A DNA stretch of 11,477 nt from Thiotrichaceae bacterium (GCA_027024625.1 JALVRY010000340.1:1-11477), one strand, 5' to 3'; counted from the stretch's first letter, positions 1 to 6,015 are shown. The notes: generated from the sequence alone by a model not told the origin. Numbers and translations are program-made.

Positions 1-638
1 TCATGCTTCAGTGTTTTCCATTCAAATTCAATAACCTCTTTTTCACTTGCCATTTCAATATCAACAAATTCTTCTCCCCATTTATCATCAAGAACATAAA
101 ACCTAGATATTCCTTGAATGTTAATATCTGAATAAGTAAATCGCTCAATCTCTTTGTACCCTAAAAAAAGGATACCAGCACGTTCACCTATGTAATCTCC
201 CTTTCCCATCATAGGGGGAGAATGCAGACCACAGTTTTCACATACATCAGGTAATTTGAGGTATTGAATATCGTCTATCACATCACCATCAGAAATAGTT
301 TTGCCATTAGCGTCTTTAACTTCGCTACCGTATAGTAAATGTATCTCTTGCCCTTGCTTGTTTTTTGTTAGTTCAATATTTTGCAGTCGTTCTCGTTCAT
401 CGTGTATTTCTAAGCACTGTCCGCAGTCATAGGTATGGGCTTTGGCATAATCTATACGTCTTTCCCATGTGTTAATAAAAGCTGGAATTTTAATACACAG
501 TTTTATTCCTTGGTTTAGGCAATAACGCAACACCCATCGAAAATCATTATCTCCATTGTCTCTTTCTGCTAATAATTCAGATGCTTTCGCAATGGGTAGA
601 GTTTTCCCAATAAACATACAATCATTATTAGTATCCAT
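1..638 (-). CDS. Partial hypothetical protein of the integrated element (C-terminus beyond the window)
   Basis: The reading frame is open from an ATG at 638-636 to the left edge, giving 212 codons with no stop; the C-terminus is missing. The start has a Shine-Dalgarno AAGGAT at 653-648, nine bases upstream. I do not recognise the protein. Residues 1-60 look like a small helical module (ASELLAE at 19-25, then a hydrophobic stretch ending GIKLCIKIP), a pattern I associate with uncharacterised proteins encoded near phage-type integrases. Two CxxC pairs follow, C72/C75 and C133/C136, which could form one zinc site. The rest is mixed alpha/beta and acidic. It is the last visible gene of the integrase-led minus-strand set and lies just downstream of a two-hairpin RNA whose loop is complementary to its leader, so antisense control of translation is plausible. 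An anti-repressor or other element regulator would fit the position, but nothing in the sequence proves it. Confidence 0.75.
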   Translation of the reverse strand, partial: MDTNNDCMFIGKTLPIAKASELLAERDNGDNDFRWVLRYCLNQGIKLCIKIPAFINTWERRIDYAKAHTYDCGQCLEIHDERERLQNIELTKNKQGQEIHLLYGSEVKDANGKTISDGDVIDDIQYLKLPDVCENCGLHSPPMMGKGDYIGERAGILFLGYKEIERFTYSDINIQGISRFYVLDDKWGEEFVDIEMASEKEVIEFEWKTLKH

Positions 639-647
639 ACATAGTGC

Positions 648-653
648 ATCCTT
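648..653 (-). promoter_or_regulatory. Shine-Dalgarno of the partial left-edge gene
   Basis: AAGGAT on the minus strand, nine bases before the ATG at 638, inside a GAAGGA (654-649). It supports that start. The same GAAGGA occurs again at 669-664, and both are complementary to the UCCUUC in the loop of the hairpin at 684-712. Confidence 0.6.
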
Positions 654-670
654 CTTCTGCAATCCTTCAA

Positions 671-712
671 AATAAAAAACCAAGAAAGCTGGTTGAAGGA
701 CTCCAGCCTTTC
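671..712 (-). terminator. Intrinsic terminator upstream of the left-edge gene
   Basis: A nine-pair stem with one bulged G (712-703 with 692-684) and a 10-nt loop is followed on the minus strand by TTGG and a T-rich tract. It would stop transcription coming from the integrase and the 50-codon ORF before the gene at 638, unless read-through is controlled. Confidence 0.65.
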
Positions 713-724
713 GCCCCGTCGGGC
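671..724 (-). ncRNA. C4-like antisense RNA candidate: two hairpins ending in an intrinsic terminator
   Basis: Read on the minus strand there are two adjacent hairpins. The first is GCCC-GACG-GGGC (724-713). The second pairs GAAA(G)GCTGG (712-703) with CCAGCTTTC (692-684), nine pairs with one bulged G and a 10-nt loop (702-693). A U-rich tract (683-671, including six T in a row) follows. The 5' end is not defined; two copies of AAGCTAG upstream (about 753-739) may belong to it. The loop AGUCCUUCAA is complementary over all ten bases (one G-U) to 670-661, and its UCCUUC also matches the Shine-Dalgarno of the gene starting at 638. C4 RNAs of P1/P7-like phages are short two-hairpin RNAs encoded just upstream of the gene whose ribosome binding region they pair with. 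Assignment to that family is inference. The simplest alternative is a plain terminator after the 50-codon ORF. Confidence 0.5.
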
Positions 725-772
725 TATCTTGGTGGGTGCTAGCTTACTAGCTTGCTCGGTATCACAGTCTTG

Positions 773-925
773 TTAACTACTGTCTTCTTTGTATTTCCCT
801 ATTTTAAAATATTTCTCTGCATAATCTGCCGACCTTTTCATATCATCCTTTAGCTCCTGTAGTTCTTTTTCCGTTAACATGCGAGTCAAAGGCTCTGGTT
901 TTGTATTTTTAGGTTTGTCTTTCAT
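773..925 (-). CDS. Small hypothetical protein (50 aa) downstream of the integrase
   Basis: A 50-codon ORF starts at ATG 925-923, six bases after the integrase stop, and ends in TAA at 775-773. AGG lies within the integrase's last codons, about ten bases before the ATG, so translational coupling with the integrase is likely. The product is charged and lysine-rich: a proline-containing N-terminus (residues 1-15), then a predicted amphipathic helix from about residue 16 (LTEKELQELKDDMKR) to 42. No cysteines, membrane segment or recognised domain are visible. Short proteins with an LTxEE-like start and a single helix often sit beside integrases of tRNA-borne islands, but I cannot assign a family. 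A second in-frame ATG at codon 16 is an alternative start. The tight spacing and the full helix make it more credible than a chance ORF. Confidence 0.55.
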   Translation of the reverse strand: MKDKPKNTKPEPLTRMLTEKELQELKDDMKRSADYAEKYFKIGKYKEDSS

Positions 926-931
926 CACTAT

Positions 932-2191
932 CTAACCTGCTCGTTTTATTGGTATCACCTCAGCACCAGTACGCAATGAATCTAGGTAGTTTGCCCATTC
1001 TTGGAGCATTACCCGCCTTTCGTCCATGTAATCTGCGTGGTTGTAGGCTTCTCTAATCTCGTTTTTGTCTTTGTGGCTTAGTTGAGCTTCTATTACATCA
1101 CCACGATAGCCCAAGGTATTTAGAAAGGTTGATGCTGTACCTCTAAAACCGTGTGCTGTTATGGTGTTGTTGTCAAAGTCCATCGCCATTAATGCGGTTC
1201 TTATGGTGTCGTTTCTTATGGGGCGTGTTTTACTTCTGACTGATGGAAATAAGTATTTACCGTTCCCTGTGTACTGGTGCAGGTCTTTTAATATTTCTAG
1301 TGCCTGTTCACTAAGTGGGACTATGTGAGCATCTTCTGGTTTGTTGGCTTCTTTGATGTGTCTTTCTAATTTTCGCCTTTTTGCTGGTATCGTCCAAGTG
1401 CTGGTATCAAAATTAATCTCTGACCATTCCGCACTGGTTAATTCTGTGGGTCTAACCATTACCATAGGAAATAGTTTTAATGCGGCTCTTACTTGAATTG
1501 TTCCGTGATAGTTATCAATGGCTCTTAATAGGTGTCCTAGCTGTACTGGCTCTGTAATCGCGGCATAATGCTTTTTTACTGTTTTGGGTAATATAAGTTT
1601 TAGGTTTACATCCCTCGCAGGGTTTCGCTTTGTTTTGCCATGTGCAACGGCATAATCAAACACTTGTTGAATAAATCCTTTTACTCGTTTTGCGGCATCT
1701 ATTGCCCCTCTTCCTGCGACTTTTTCCACAACAATAATAATATCTGGTGCTTCAATGCTTGCTACATCACGATTCCCTAATAATGGGAAAGCATCATTAT
1801 TTAGATAGCTTTTGATTCTTGAATAATGGGACTCTGACCATTCAGGCTTATGCTTTTCAAGCCAGTTTTCAGCAATGGCTTGAAAGTTGTTTTCTTTGAT
1901 GGCTTTTCTTTCAAACTGCTTTTGTTTTGATGGGTCAATTCCTGCGGTAACTTTTGCCTTTGCCTGATCTCGTTTGCTTCTGGCTTCACTTAAACCAACT
2001 TCTGGATATTTTCCTATGGTGTAGGTCTTTTGCTTCCCATTGAGGCGGTAGTTATATCGCCACACTTTTGTACCTGTTGTAAGCACCTCACAATATAGCC
2101 CTCCCCCGTCAGGTAATTTGTATTTTTTGTCTTTGGTCTTTGCTTGTCTTACTGCTAGGTCAGATAGTTTGCTGGTATGGTATTTTTTCAT
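932..2191 (-). CDS. P4-type tyrosine site-specific integrase
   Basis: A 419-aa tyrosine recombinase that should insert and, with an excisionase, remove the element at the neighbouring tRNA-Ser gene. The N-terminal arm-binding domain (DUF4102 type, residues about 5-90) shows KLPDGGGLY, WRYNYR and IGKYPEVGLSEAR. A SAM-like core-binding region spans about 100-190. The catalytic domain (about 205-400) carries the expected residues: R247 in VRPTEL, a lysine near 271-274, H289 in HIVPLS, H347xxR350 in AHGFR, H373 in LSHKD, and nucleophile Y383 in EAYNHADY. Length is normal for P4 integrases and all catalytic residues are present, so the enzyme looks intact. The ATG at 2191 has no clear Shine-Dalgarno; instead a GCTGGTAT copy lies at 2194-2201 and another inside the first codons (2171-2178), so the integrase may repress its own gene. 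Transcription runs away from the tRNA. The family call is secure; the target is inferred from position. Confidence 0.95.
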   Translation of the reverse strand: MKKYHTSKLSDLAVRQAKTKDKKYKLPDGGGLYCEVLTTGTKVWRYNYRLNGKQKTYTIGKYPEVGLSEARSKRDQAKAKVTAGIDPSKQKQFERKAIKENNFQAIAENWLEKHKPEWSESHYSRIKSYLNNDAFPLLGNRDVASIEAPDIIIVVEKVAGRGAIDAAKRVKGFIQQVFDYAVAHGKTKRNPARDVNLKLILPKTVKKHYAAITEPVQLGHLLRAIDNYHGTIQVRAALKLFPMVMVRPTELTSAEWSEINFDTSTWTIPAKRRKLERHIKEANKPEDAHIVPLSEQALEILKDLHQYTGNGKYLFPSVRSKTRPIRNDTIRTALMAMDFDNNTITAHGFRGTASTFLNTLGYRGDVIEAQLSHKDKNEIREAYNHADYMDERRVMLQEWANYLDSLRTGAEVIPIKRAG

Positions 2192-2386
2192 AAGCTGGTA
2201 TCAAAAATCACGTTATTTACTCGATACCAGCAATTGAAAAAATGCTTAGATTGGCTATATATAAGGGTTTGTGGCTTATTTTGGTCTTTTTTATTTTATA
2301 CAAGTCAAGTGATGAAGCATTAAAATTACTGTATTTGCTGGTATTGAAATACTTAAAAAATCATCTTTACCAGCAAATATACCAGC
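2171..2386. repeat. Cluster of GCTGGTAT motifs, probable integrase arm-type binding sites
   Basis: Six copies of an 8-bp motif lie within 216 bp between the start of the integrase gene and the tRNA. Three are in plus orientation (2171-2178, 2194-2201, 2337-2344). Three are inverted (2224-2231; 2367-2374 with one mismatch; 2379-2386). Several share a wider TTTGCTGGTAT core. Two more perfect copies lie inside the integrase gene (1383-1390, 1400-1407) and one in the left-edge gene (172-179). Repeated short sites flanking the core in direct and inverted orientation are what P4- and lambda-type integrases bind with their N-terminal domain. An excisionase or repressor operator is the alternative reading. 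Confidence 0.55.
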
Positions 2387-2498
2387 TTTTTACTCGGCTT
2401 TCACGGGTTCTTAGCGGTCAAATACGGATATAACAGACATAAAAAAACCCGCTATAGTGCGGGTTTTAGTTGTTCTCGGTCTTGCTCGTACTTGACTA
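2192..2498. other. Non-coding attachment-region spacer between integrase and tRNA-Ser
   Basis: About 300 bp with no convincing gene. It holds five of the six clustered GCTGGTAT motifs (to 2386), a very AT-rich stretch (about 2240-2365), and the hairpin terminator at 2444-2467. A 63-codon plus-strand frame here (2242-2433) has no ribosome binding site and looks accidental. Confidence 0.6.
2441..2467 (-). terminator. Hairpin terminator downstream of tRNA-Ser, possibly bidirectional
   Basis: The stem CCCGC (2448-2452) pairs with GCGGG (2459-2463) around a 6-nt loop, with A/T extensions on both sides. Read on the minus strand it is followed by seven T, a good intrinsic terminator for the tRNA-Ser transcript, and it shields the integrase from the tRNA promoter. 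On the plus strand it is followed by TTTTAG, so some function in that direction is possible. Confidence 0.75.
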
Positions 2499-2530
2499 TG
2501 GCGGAGAAGGAGGGATTCGAACCCTCGGTA
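2499..2530 (-). other. Putative attachment site (chromosome/element junction) in the 3' part of tRNA-Ser
   Basis: P4-type integrases usually recombine within the 3' half of a tRNA gene, leaving a direct repeat of that end at the far side of the element. The integrase, the arm-like motifs and the intact tRNA all point to this end. The second copy would lie beyond the left edge and is not visible, so the exact core is not defined. Confidence 0.4.
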
Positions 2531-2588
2531 CGGATTAACGTACACACGCTTTCCAAGCGTGCTCCTTAAGCCACTCGGACACTTCTCC
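2499..2588 (-). tRNA. tRNA-Ser (anticodon GGA)
   Basis: A 90-nt minus-strand tRNA including an encoded CCA (2501-2499). The acceptor stem GGAGAAG pairs with CTTCTCC next to the discriminator G. The anticodon stem CACGC/GCGTG encloses loop TTGGAAA, with anticodon GGA at 2554-2552, which reads UCC and UCU serine codons. A long variable arm (class II, with GTACG...CGTAC pairing) and a T-arm containing GGTTCGAATCC confirm serine identity. It looks intact, as expected if an integrated element rebuilt the gene's 3' end. It lies 52 bp after the PP-loop gene in the same orientation. Confidence 0.97.
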
Positions 2589-2600
2589 AATAGGTGGGGG

Positions 2601-2629
2601 AGCTTATCTTAGTTTGTTTATGCTGTAAA
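2601..2629 (-). promoter_or_regulatory. Possible tRNA-Ser promoter
   Basis: On the minus strand TTTACA (2629-2624) is followed after 17 bp by TAAGCT (2606-2601) and a C-rich stretch (CCCCCACC) before the tRNA. The -35 is good and the -10 is poor. A GC-rich discriminator is typical of growth-regulated stable RNA promoters. The tRNA may instead be read through from the gene upstream. Confidence 0.3.
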
Positions 2630-2640
2630 TAAGGATGAGT

Positions 2641-3720
2641 CTACAAATACCACTCTTGTTGGATTTCTTCGGGCTTTAGGGCTTTGATTTTATATTCTTT
2701 TTCTCTCAGGTTTAAACCGCCAACTTTTATTGTCATTTCATCAGCATCACGACCTTTGCTATATCTGCCTGCAATGCTACCTGCTAGTTTGGCATCGTCT
2801 TCGCTTATGTTTTCGCCGTCGAGTAGTGTGAGTGGTCCAGGGTGGCTAGTGATTTCTACATAGATGAATTGTTTTTTATAGCCTTGTAAAAAGTTGTTTT
2901 CACCTTCTTCGCGGGCGATCATCATTTTGAAGTTGTCTTTTACACGTAAATGACGACCAATTTTTAGCAACATAATATCGTCAAGTTCGTAGTATTTATC
3001 CCCTCGGTTTGCCCAAAGGTCTTTGAGTTTGGCGGAGTAGTTAGGGTCAGTTAAAAAGCAACAACCGCCTGCGGGTTGTGAGTATTCTTCGATTCCCATT
3101 TTTTCCGCGAGGGCAATTTGTGGCTTGCGTGTTCTGCCGCTAAAGTCAAAAAGTTTTTCCCTATCTACCCAGCCTTCACGTTCTGGTTTTGTCATGGGAA
3201 GGTTTTTGGCGCACATGGGTCGAAGTAATAGATCGTCTGCTCCTGATTCTTCGGAGATAATCGGCATGGTGTCTAAGCGTTGAGATTTAGGACGCTGACC
3301 GATGACTTCGCCAGTAAAAATAAAGTCAAAATCATGCTTTTTAATCCATTCATGGGCTTTTTTGACCATAAAAACTTTGCAGTCTAAACAGGGGTTTAGA
3401 TTTGCTCCGTAGCCATGTTTAGGATTAATAACTATATCTTTATATTCTTCAACAATATCAACAATATGCAGTTTGATTCCCAATTGCTCAGCGACCCAAA
3501 GTGAGTTATTACGTTTGGGTTTTTTCTTGTCTTTTTTACGGATGGCTTGGGTGTGACCTTCAACACAAAAGCCTGTGTAAAAATTAATGCCTTCAACGTG
3601 AATACCTTGGTCGATGATGGCTTTTGTTGCCAACATGGAATCTAGTCCACCTGAAATTAAGGAAACTGCCTTGCGTTGCTTGCTCATAACACTGCTATCT
3701 GGAAAAAATAAGTCCGACAT
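2641..3720 (-). CDS. PP-loop ATPase of the ThiI/MnmA-like tRNA-thiolation superfamily
   Basis: A 359-aa cytoplasmic protein. The P-loop-like SGGLDS (residues 23-28) is the ATP-pyrophosphatase signature of enzymes that adenylate a tRNA base or similar substrate before sulfur or nitrogen transfer. NPCLDCK (109-115, C111 and C114) and AGGCC (217-221, C220 and C221) supply cysteine pairs at about the places where MnmA-type thiolases keep their catalytic cysteines. TGEVIGQRP (136-144) is a further family motif. The C-terminal third (about 240-359) is a separate domain, perhaps RNA-binding as in NFACT-R_2-containing ThiI-like proteins. Such proteins are often labelled tRNA methyltransferase or ThiI by homology, but the substrate is unknown. 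The gene starts 3 bp after the cobD-like stop, suggesting co-transcription. An in-frame ATG at codon 12 is an alternative start; neither has a strong ribosome binding site. The superfamily is secure, the exact reaction is not. Confidence 0.85.
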   Translation of the reverse strand: MSDLFFPDSSVMSKQRKAVSLISGGLDSMLATKAIIDQGIHVEGINFYTGFCVEGHTQAIRKKDKKKPKRNNSLWVAEQLGIKLHIVDIVEEYKDIVINPKHGYGANLNPCLDCKVFMVKKAHEWIKKHDFDFIFTGEVIGQRPKSQRLDTMPIISEESGADDLLLRPMCAKNLPMTKPEREGWVDREKLFDFSGRTRKPQIALAEKMGIEEYSQPAGGCCFLTDPNYSAKLKDLWANRGDKYYELDDIMLLKIGRHLRVKDNFKMMIAREEGENNFLQGYKKQFIYVEITSHPGPLTLLDGENISEDDAKLAGSIAGRYSKGRDADEMTIKVGGLNLREKEYKIKALKPEEIQQEWYL

Positions 3721-3723
3721 TAT

Positions 3724-4725
3724 CTATGCTGTGAATCGCTCAAGCAAGTTTCCTAAACGATTCAGCTCTTTTTCATTGCGAGGTAATCCAATACGAATCG
3801 CCTTGGGTTGATCAAAATAGCGTACCCAAATGCCATGTTGGGCGAGGTGCTCTCTTAGTTCTTTGGCAGTTTCTAATTGGATATAGCAAAATAAGTGAGT
3901 GGTTTTGACGTTTTTAAGATTCACTGAGGATAAGCATTGCTGTAGAGCTTGGGATAATTGTTGTAATGACTGTCTGCTTTGAATTTGCCAAACATTATCT
4001 TGTAAAGCATGTTTTCCAATCCAGCGAGTAGGGTGAGAGATTGCCCATGTGCCTTGTTTTTGTCTAATGATTTCTAGCAGCTCGGGCTTAGCAATAACAA
4101 AACCAAGACGCAGGCCTGCTAGCCCAAAAAATTTTCCTAATGAGCGTAGGACGATAAGCTTAGGTAGAGTGTCTAAATTTTGTTGGAGTAAGCTGTGTTT
4201 TGGTGTGCTGTCCATAAAGGCTTCATCGACAATAAGCCATCCCCCTTTTTTCGCTAATTGTTGATGCCACGATACTAAGTGAGCATGGGGTGTTAGGAAT
4301 GTATCGGGGTTATTTGGGTTGATAATAATCAGAACATCTAAATTGGATAATTGCTGCTCAATCTGTTCTCGCTGGATAGCTATTACGTGATGTCCTGCTT
4401 GTCGCCAACAGTATGCATGTTCTGCATAGGCGGGGGAGATGATACCAACTGTAGATTTTCGTCTACACAAAGGTAGAGTTTGGATAGCAGCTTGCGAGCC
4501 TGCGACGGGGAGAATTGATTTGACCCCATAATATTGCTGTGCCGCTTCGACTAATCCGTCGTTTTCTTCGGGCAGACGTTGCCAAACATGGGTTGGAATT
4601 TCGGCTGGTAGCCAGCCATTGGGGTTAATGCCGGTGGATAAGTCAACCCAGTTTTCTAGAGGGATGTTGTATTGTTTGGCTGCTTCACGAAGATTGCCTC
4701 CGTGCTTAATCAATGCCAAAACCAT
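3724..4725 (-). CDS. cobD: Threonine-phosphate decarboxylase-like PLP enzyme (CobD/CobC family)
   Basis: A class I/II aminotransferase-fold enzyme. CobD decarboxylates L-threonine O-3-phosphate to aminopropanol phosphate, which links the corrin ring to the nucleotide loop of cobalamin. The family's N-terminal HGGNL and WVDLSTGINPNG are present. So are INPNNPDT, DEAFMD (PLP-contacting Asp), SLGKFFGLAGLRLG with the Schiff-base lysine K198, and a C-terminal IRIGLP whose arginine binds the substrate carboxylate. I chose the ATG at 4725 (333 aa) because HGGNL normally lies within the first ten residues. The upstream ATG at 4797 would add 24 residues read through the cysteine-rich end of the preceding gene. 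The chosen start overlaps that gene's stop by 20 bp, without a good Shine-Dalgarno, so translational coupling is likely. No other cobalamin gene is in the window, so a standalone salvage role or a related histidinol-phosphate-type activity remains possible. Confidence 0.85.
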   Translation of the reverse strand: MVLALIKHGGNLREAAKQYNIPLENWVDLSTGINPNGWLPAEIPTHVWQRLPEENDGLVEAAQQYYGVKSILPVAGSQAAIQTLPLCRRKSTVGIISPAYAEHAYCWRQAGHHVIAIQREQIEQQLSNLDVLIIINPNNPDTFLTPHAHLVSWHQQLAKKGGWLIVDEAFMDSTPKHSLLQQNLDTLPKLIVLRSLGKFFGLAGLRLGFVIAKPELLEIIRQKQGTWAISHPTRWIGKHALQDNVWQIQSRQSLQQLSQALQQCLSSVNLKNVKTTHLFCYIQLETAKELREHLAQHGIWVRYFDQPKAIRIGLPRNEKELNRLGNLLERFTA

Positions 4726-5158
4726 TTGGCCAAATATGGCTGTCTTCTTCGCATGAATAGGCACGACAACGAATAGGGCGATCGTCCCAGACATCACATT
4801 GATAGGTTTCTCTGTCTATGTGTGGGCAATAGCCATCTTCTTTATCACGAGCGATAAAATAGGGTTTATCCTGATTATATTTTACTTTACCTGCTTTGGC
4901 TTCTTCTGGTGTTAAGGCAAAAATTAAGGTGCAACATTTGGCTTTGCATTTTGACATGTATGAGGCACAGTCAATGCAAGATTCTGCTTGATCCTCATCT
5001 TCATTGCCGTAGACAACGGCTAATTTCATTTCCATTGAGCGGTTGAGAAAATCGATAAGTTTTTTTTGTCCATCGAGTGGTAGGGCTAGAAAATCTGGGT
5101 CATCTTTGAATTCATCTTCCCAATTGATGTCTGTGCTGGTGCGGTCGTTTTCGTCCAT
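4706..5158 (-). CDS. YkgJ-family cysteine-cluster protein
   Basis: A 150-aa soluble protein of the CxxxCxxCC zinc/iron-chelating family. Residues 1-58 are acidic and helical. The cluster begins with C61, C64 and C71, then CC at 75-76 (CKAKCC). The second half carries C111 (YCPHI), C121 (YQCDVW), C131 (RPIRCRAYSC) and C136, with the usual DxRPxxCR pattern. The conserved cysteines are thought to bind a metal or Fe-S cluster; the biological role is unknown. The length is typical for the family and the stop at 4706 overlaps the cobD-like start. It is first in a tight minus-strand cluster with the cobD-like and PP-loop genes. The ATG at 5158 has no strong Shine-Dalgarno, but the acidic N-terminus reads naturally from it. 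It is divergent from the lipoprotein gene across a 181-bp spacer. Confidence 0.88.
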   Translation of the reverse strand: MDENDRTSTDINWEDEFKDDPDFLALPLDGQKKLIDFLNRSMEMKLAVVYGNEDEDQAESCIDCASYMSKCKAKCCTLIFALTPEEAKAGKVKYNQDKPYFIARDKEDGYCPHIDRETYQCDVWDDRPIRCRAYSCEEDSHIWPNGFGID

Positions 5159-5339
5159 TTAATTTACTGCCGTGTCAAAATGAATGGCAAGTATAATGCT
5201 AAGGATAATTTTTGTACCTTGTAATTTGTCGTGACACATGAAATTCTTGTTGTTTTATGGAAGAATAAGTTTAAAGGTCAATTTGTTTGGATAAACGGTT
5301 GGTTTCTTTGTTTTTATATTATTGGCTAAGGAAAAGCTT

Positions 5340-5957
5340 ATGTTGTCGTCTCGCGTTATTTATAGTTTATTTTTAAGTGGTATTATTTTATTGCTATCGG
5401 GCTGTGGTGATAATGATTCAGATAATTCCGATAAAAATGGTGGCAATGCATCGCTTAATAATGCTGAGATTGTTTTATCTGAGGATGGTATTGGTCCAAT
5501 TAATACTCAAACGCCTTTTAATATCCATCAAATTACTGAAGCTTTTCAGAATTATGAATACCATGTCGAAGAGATTAAGACGCAAAACGAAGGCAAAGAT
5601 AGTTACCCCGTTATTCGTGTTTCGAAAGGTACGGATACGCTTTTGCTGATTAATCCAGCTTTAGATCAAACAAAAATATTTTCAGTTGTTGTTAAAGATA
5701 AGCTTGTTGGTAATGCTTTAGGTCACTGGATAGGTATGAAATATGGTTCTGTGTATTCATACGGTCAGCTAGAGCAATGTGCATCAGGTACGGAAGGGTT
5801 ATCTGGTAAGGTGCTTTGTTATGCACCTAAATCTGGGAATGTGCTTTATATGTTTGGTGATAAAAAACCGAATGATTTTCCAGATGGAAAAATGCCACCA
5901 ATTGATGCACTAAGCGAGTGGGAACTAGAAGCAATTATTTGGAAGCCTAAAAAGTGA
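5340..5957 (+). CDS. DUF1131 (YfeY-like) lipoprotein
   Basis: Starting at ATG 5340, which has AAGGA at 5328-5332 seven bases upstream, the product is 205 aa. A TTG at 5322 in the same frame would add six residues ahead of a normal signal peptide and is less likely. The signal peptide (1-21) ends in lipobox L19-S-G-C22, so C22 should be lipidated; residue +2 is Gly rather than Asp, which favours the outer membrane. A short Asn/Asp/Ser-rich linker follows. The mature part shows GIGPINTQTPF, YPVIRV, HWIGMKYGSVY and a Cys pair (C147, C160) around GTEGLSGKV, matching the pattern I know for DUF1131 proteins, whose E. coli member YfeY is sigma-E regulated. No convincing sigma-E promoter is visible here. 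The molecular function is unknown. It converges on miaB. Confidence 0.78.
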   Translation: MLSSRVIYSLFLSGIILLLSGCGDNDSDNSDKNGGNASLNNAEIVLSEDGIGPINTQTPFNIHQITEAFQNYEYHVEEIKTQNEGKDSYPVIRVSKGTDTLLLINPALDQTKIFSVVVKDKLVGNALGHWIGMKYGSVYSYGQLEQCASGTEGLSGKVLCYAPKSGNVLYMFGDKKPNDFPDGKMPPIDALSEWELEAIIWKPKK

Positions 5958-5970
5958 TTGTGAGCTTCTT

Positions 5971-5998
5971 ATTCTACCGAGCAGAGACTCGGTAGAAT
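5971..5998. terminator. Hairpin between convergent lipoprotein and miaB genes
   Basis: A perfect 11-bp inverted repeat, 5971-5981 with 5988-5998 (ATTCTACCGAG/CTCGGTAGAAT), with a 6-nt loop, lies 13 bp after the lipoprotein stop and 17 bp from the miaB stop. No U-tract follows on either strand, so it may protect mRNA ends or help bidirectional termination rather than act as a classical intrinsic terminator. Confidence 0.55.
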
Positions 5999-6015
5999 GG
6001 CAAATATTTGAACCA

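Noticed and set aside
2242..2433. 63-codon plus-strand frame with a hydrophobic, Leu/Tyr-rich product
   Set aside because: No ribosome binding site; it lies in AT-rich attachment-region DNA and runs through several arm-like motifs, so the hydrophobicity reflects base composition.
4726..4797. N-terminal extension of the cobD-like gene from the ATG at 4797
   Set aside because: The 24 extra residues are read out of frame through the conserved cysteine-rich end of the upstream gene, while the family normally starts just before HGGNL.
5322..5339. TTG start for the DUF1131 lipoprotein
   Set aside because: The ATG at 5340 has a well-spaced AAGGA and gives a standard lipoprotein signal peptide; the TTG would place that ribosome binding site inside the coding sequence.
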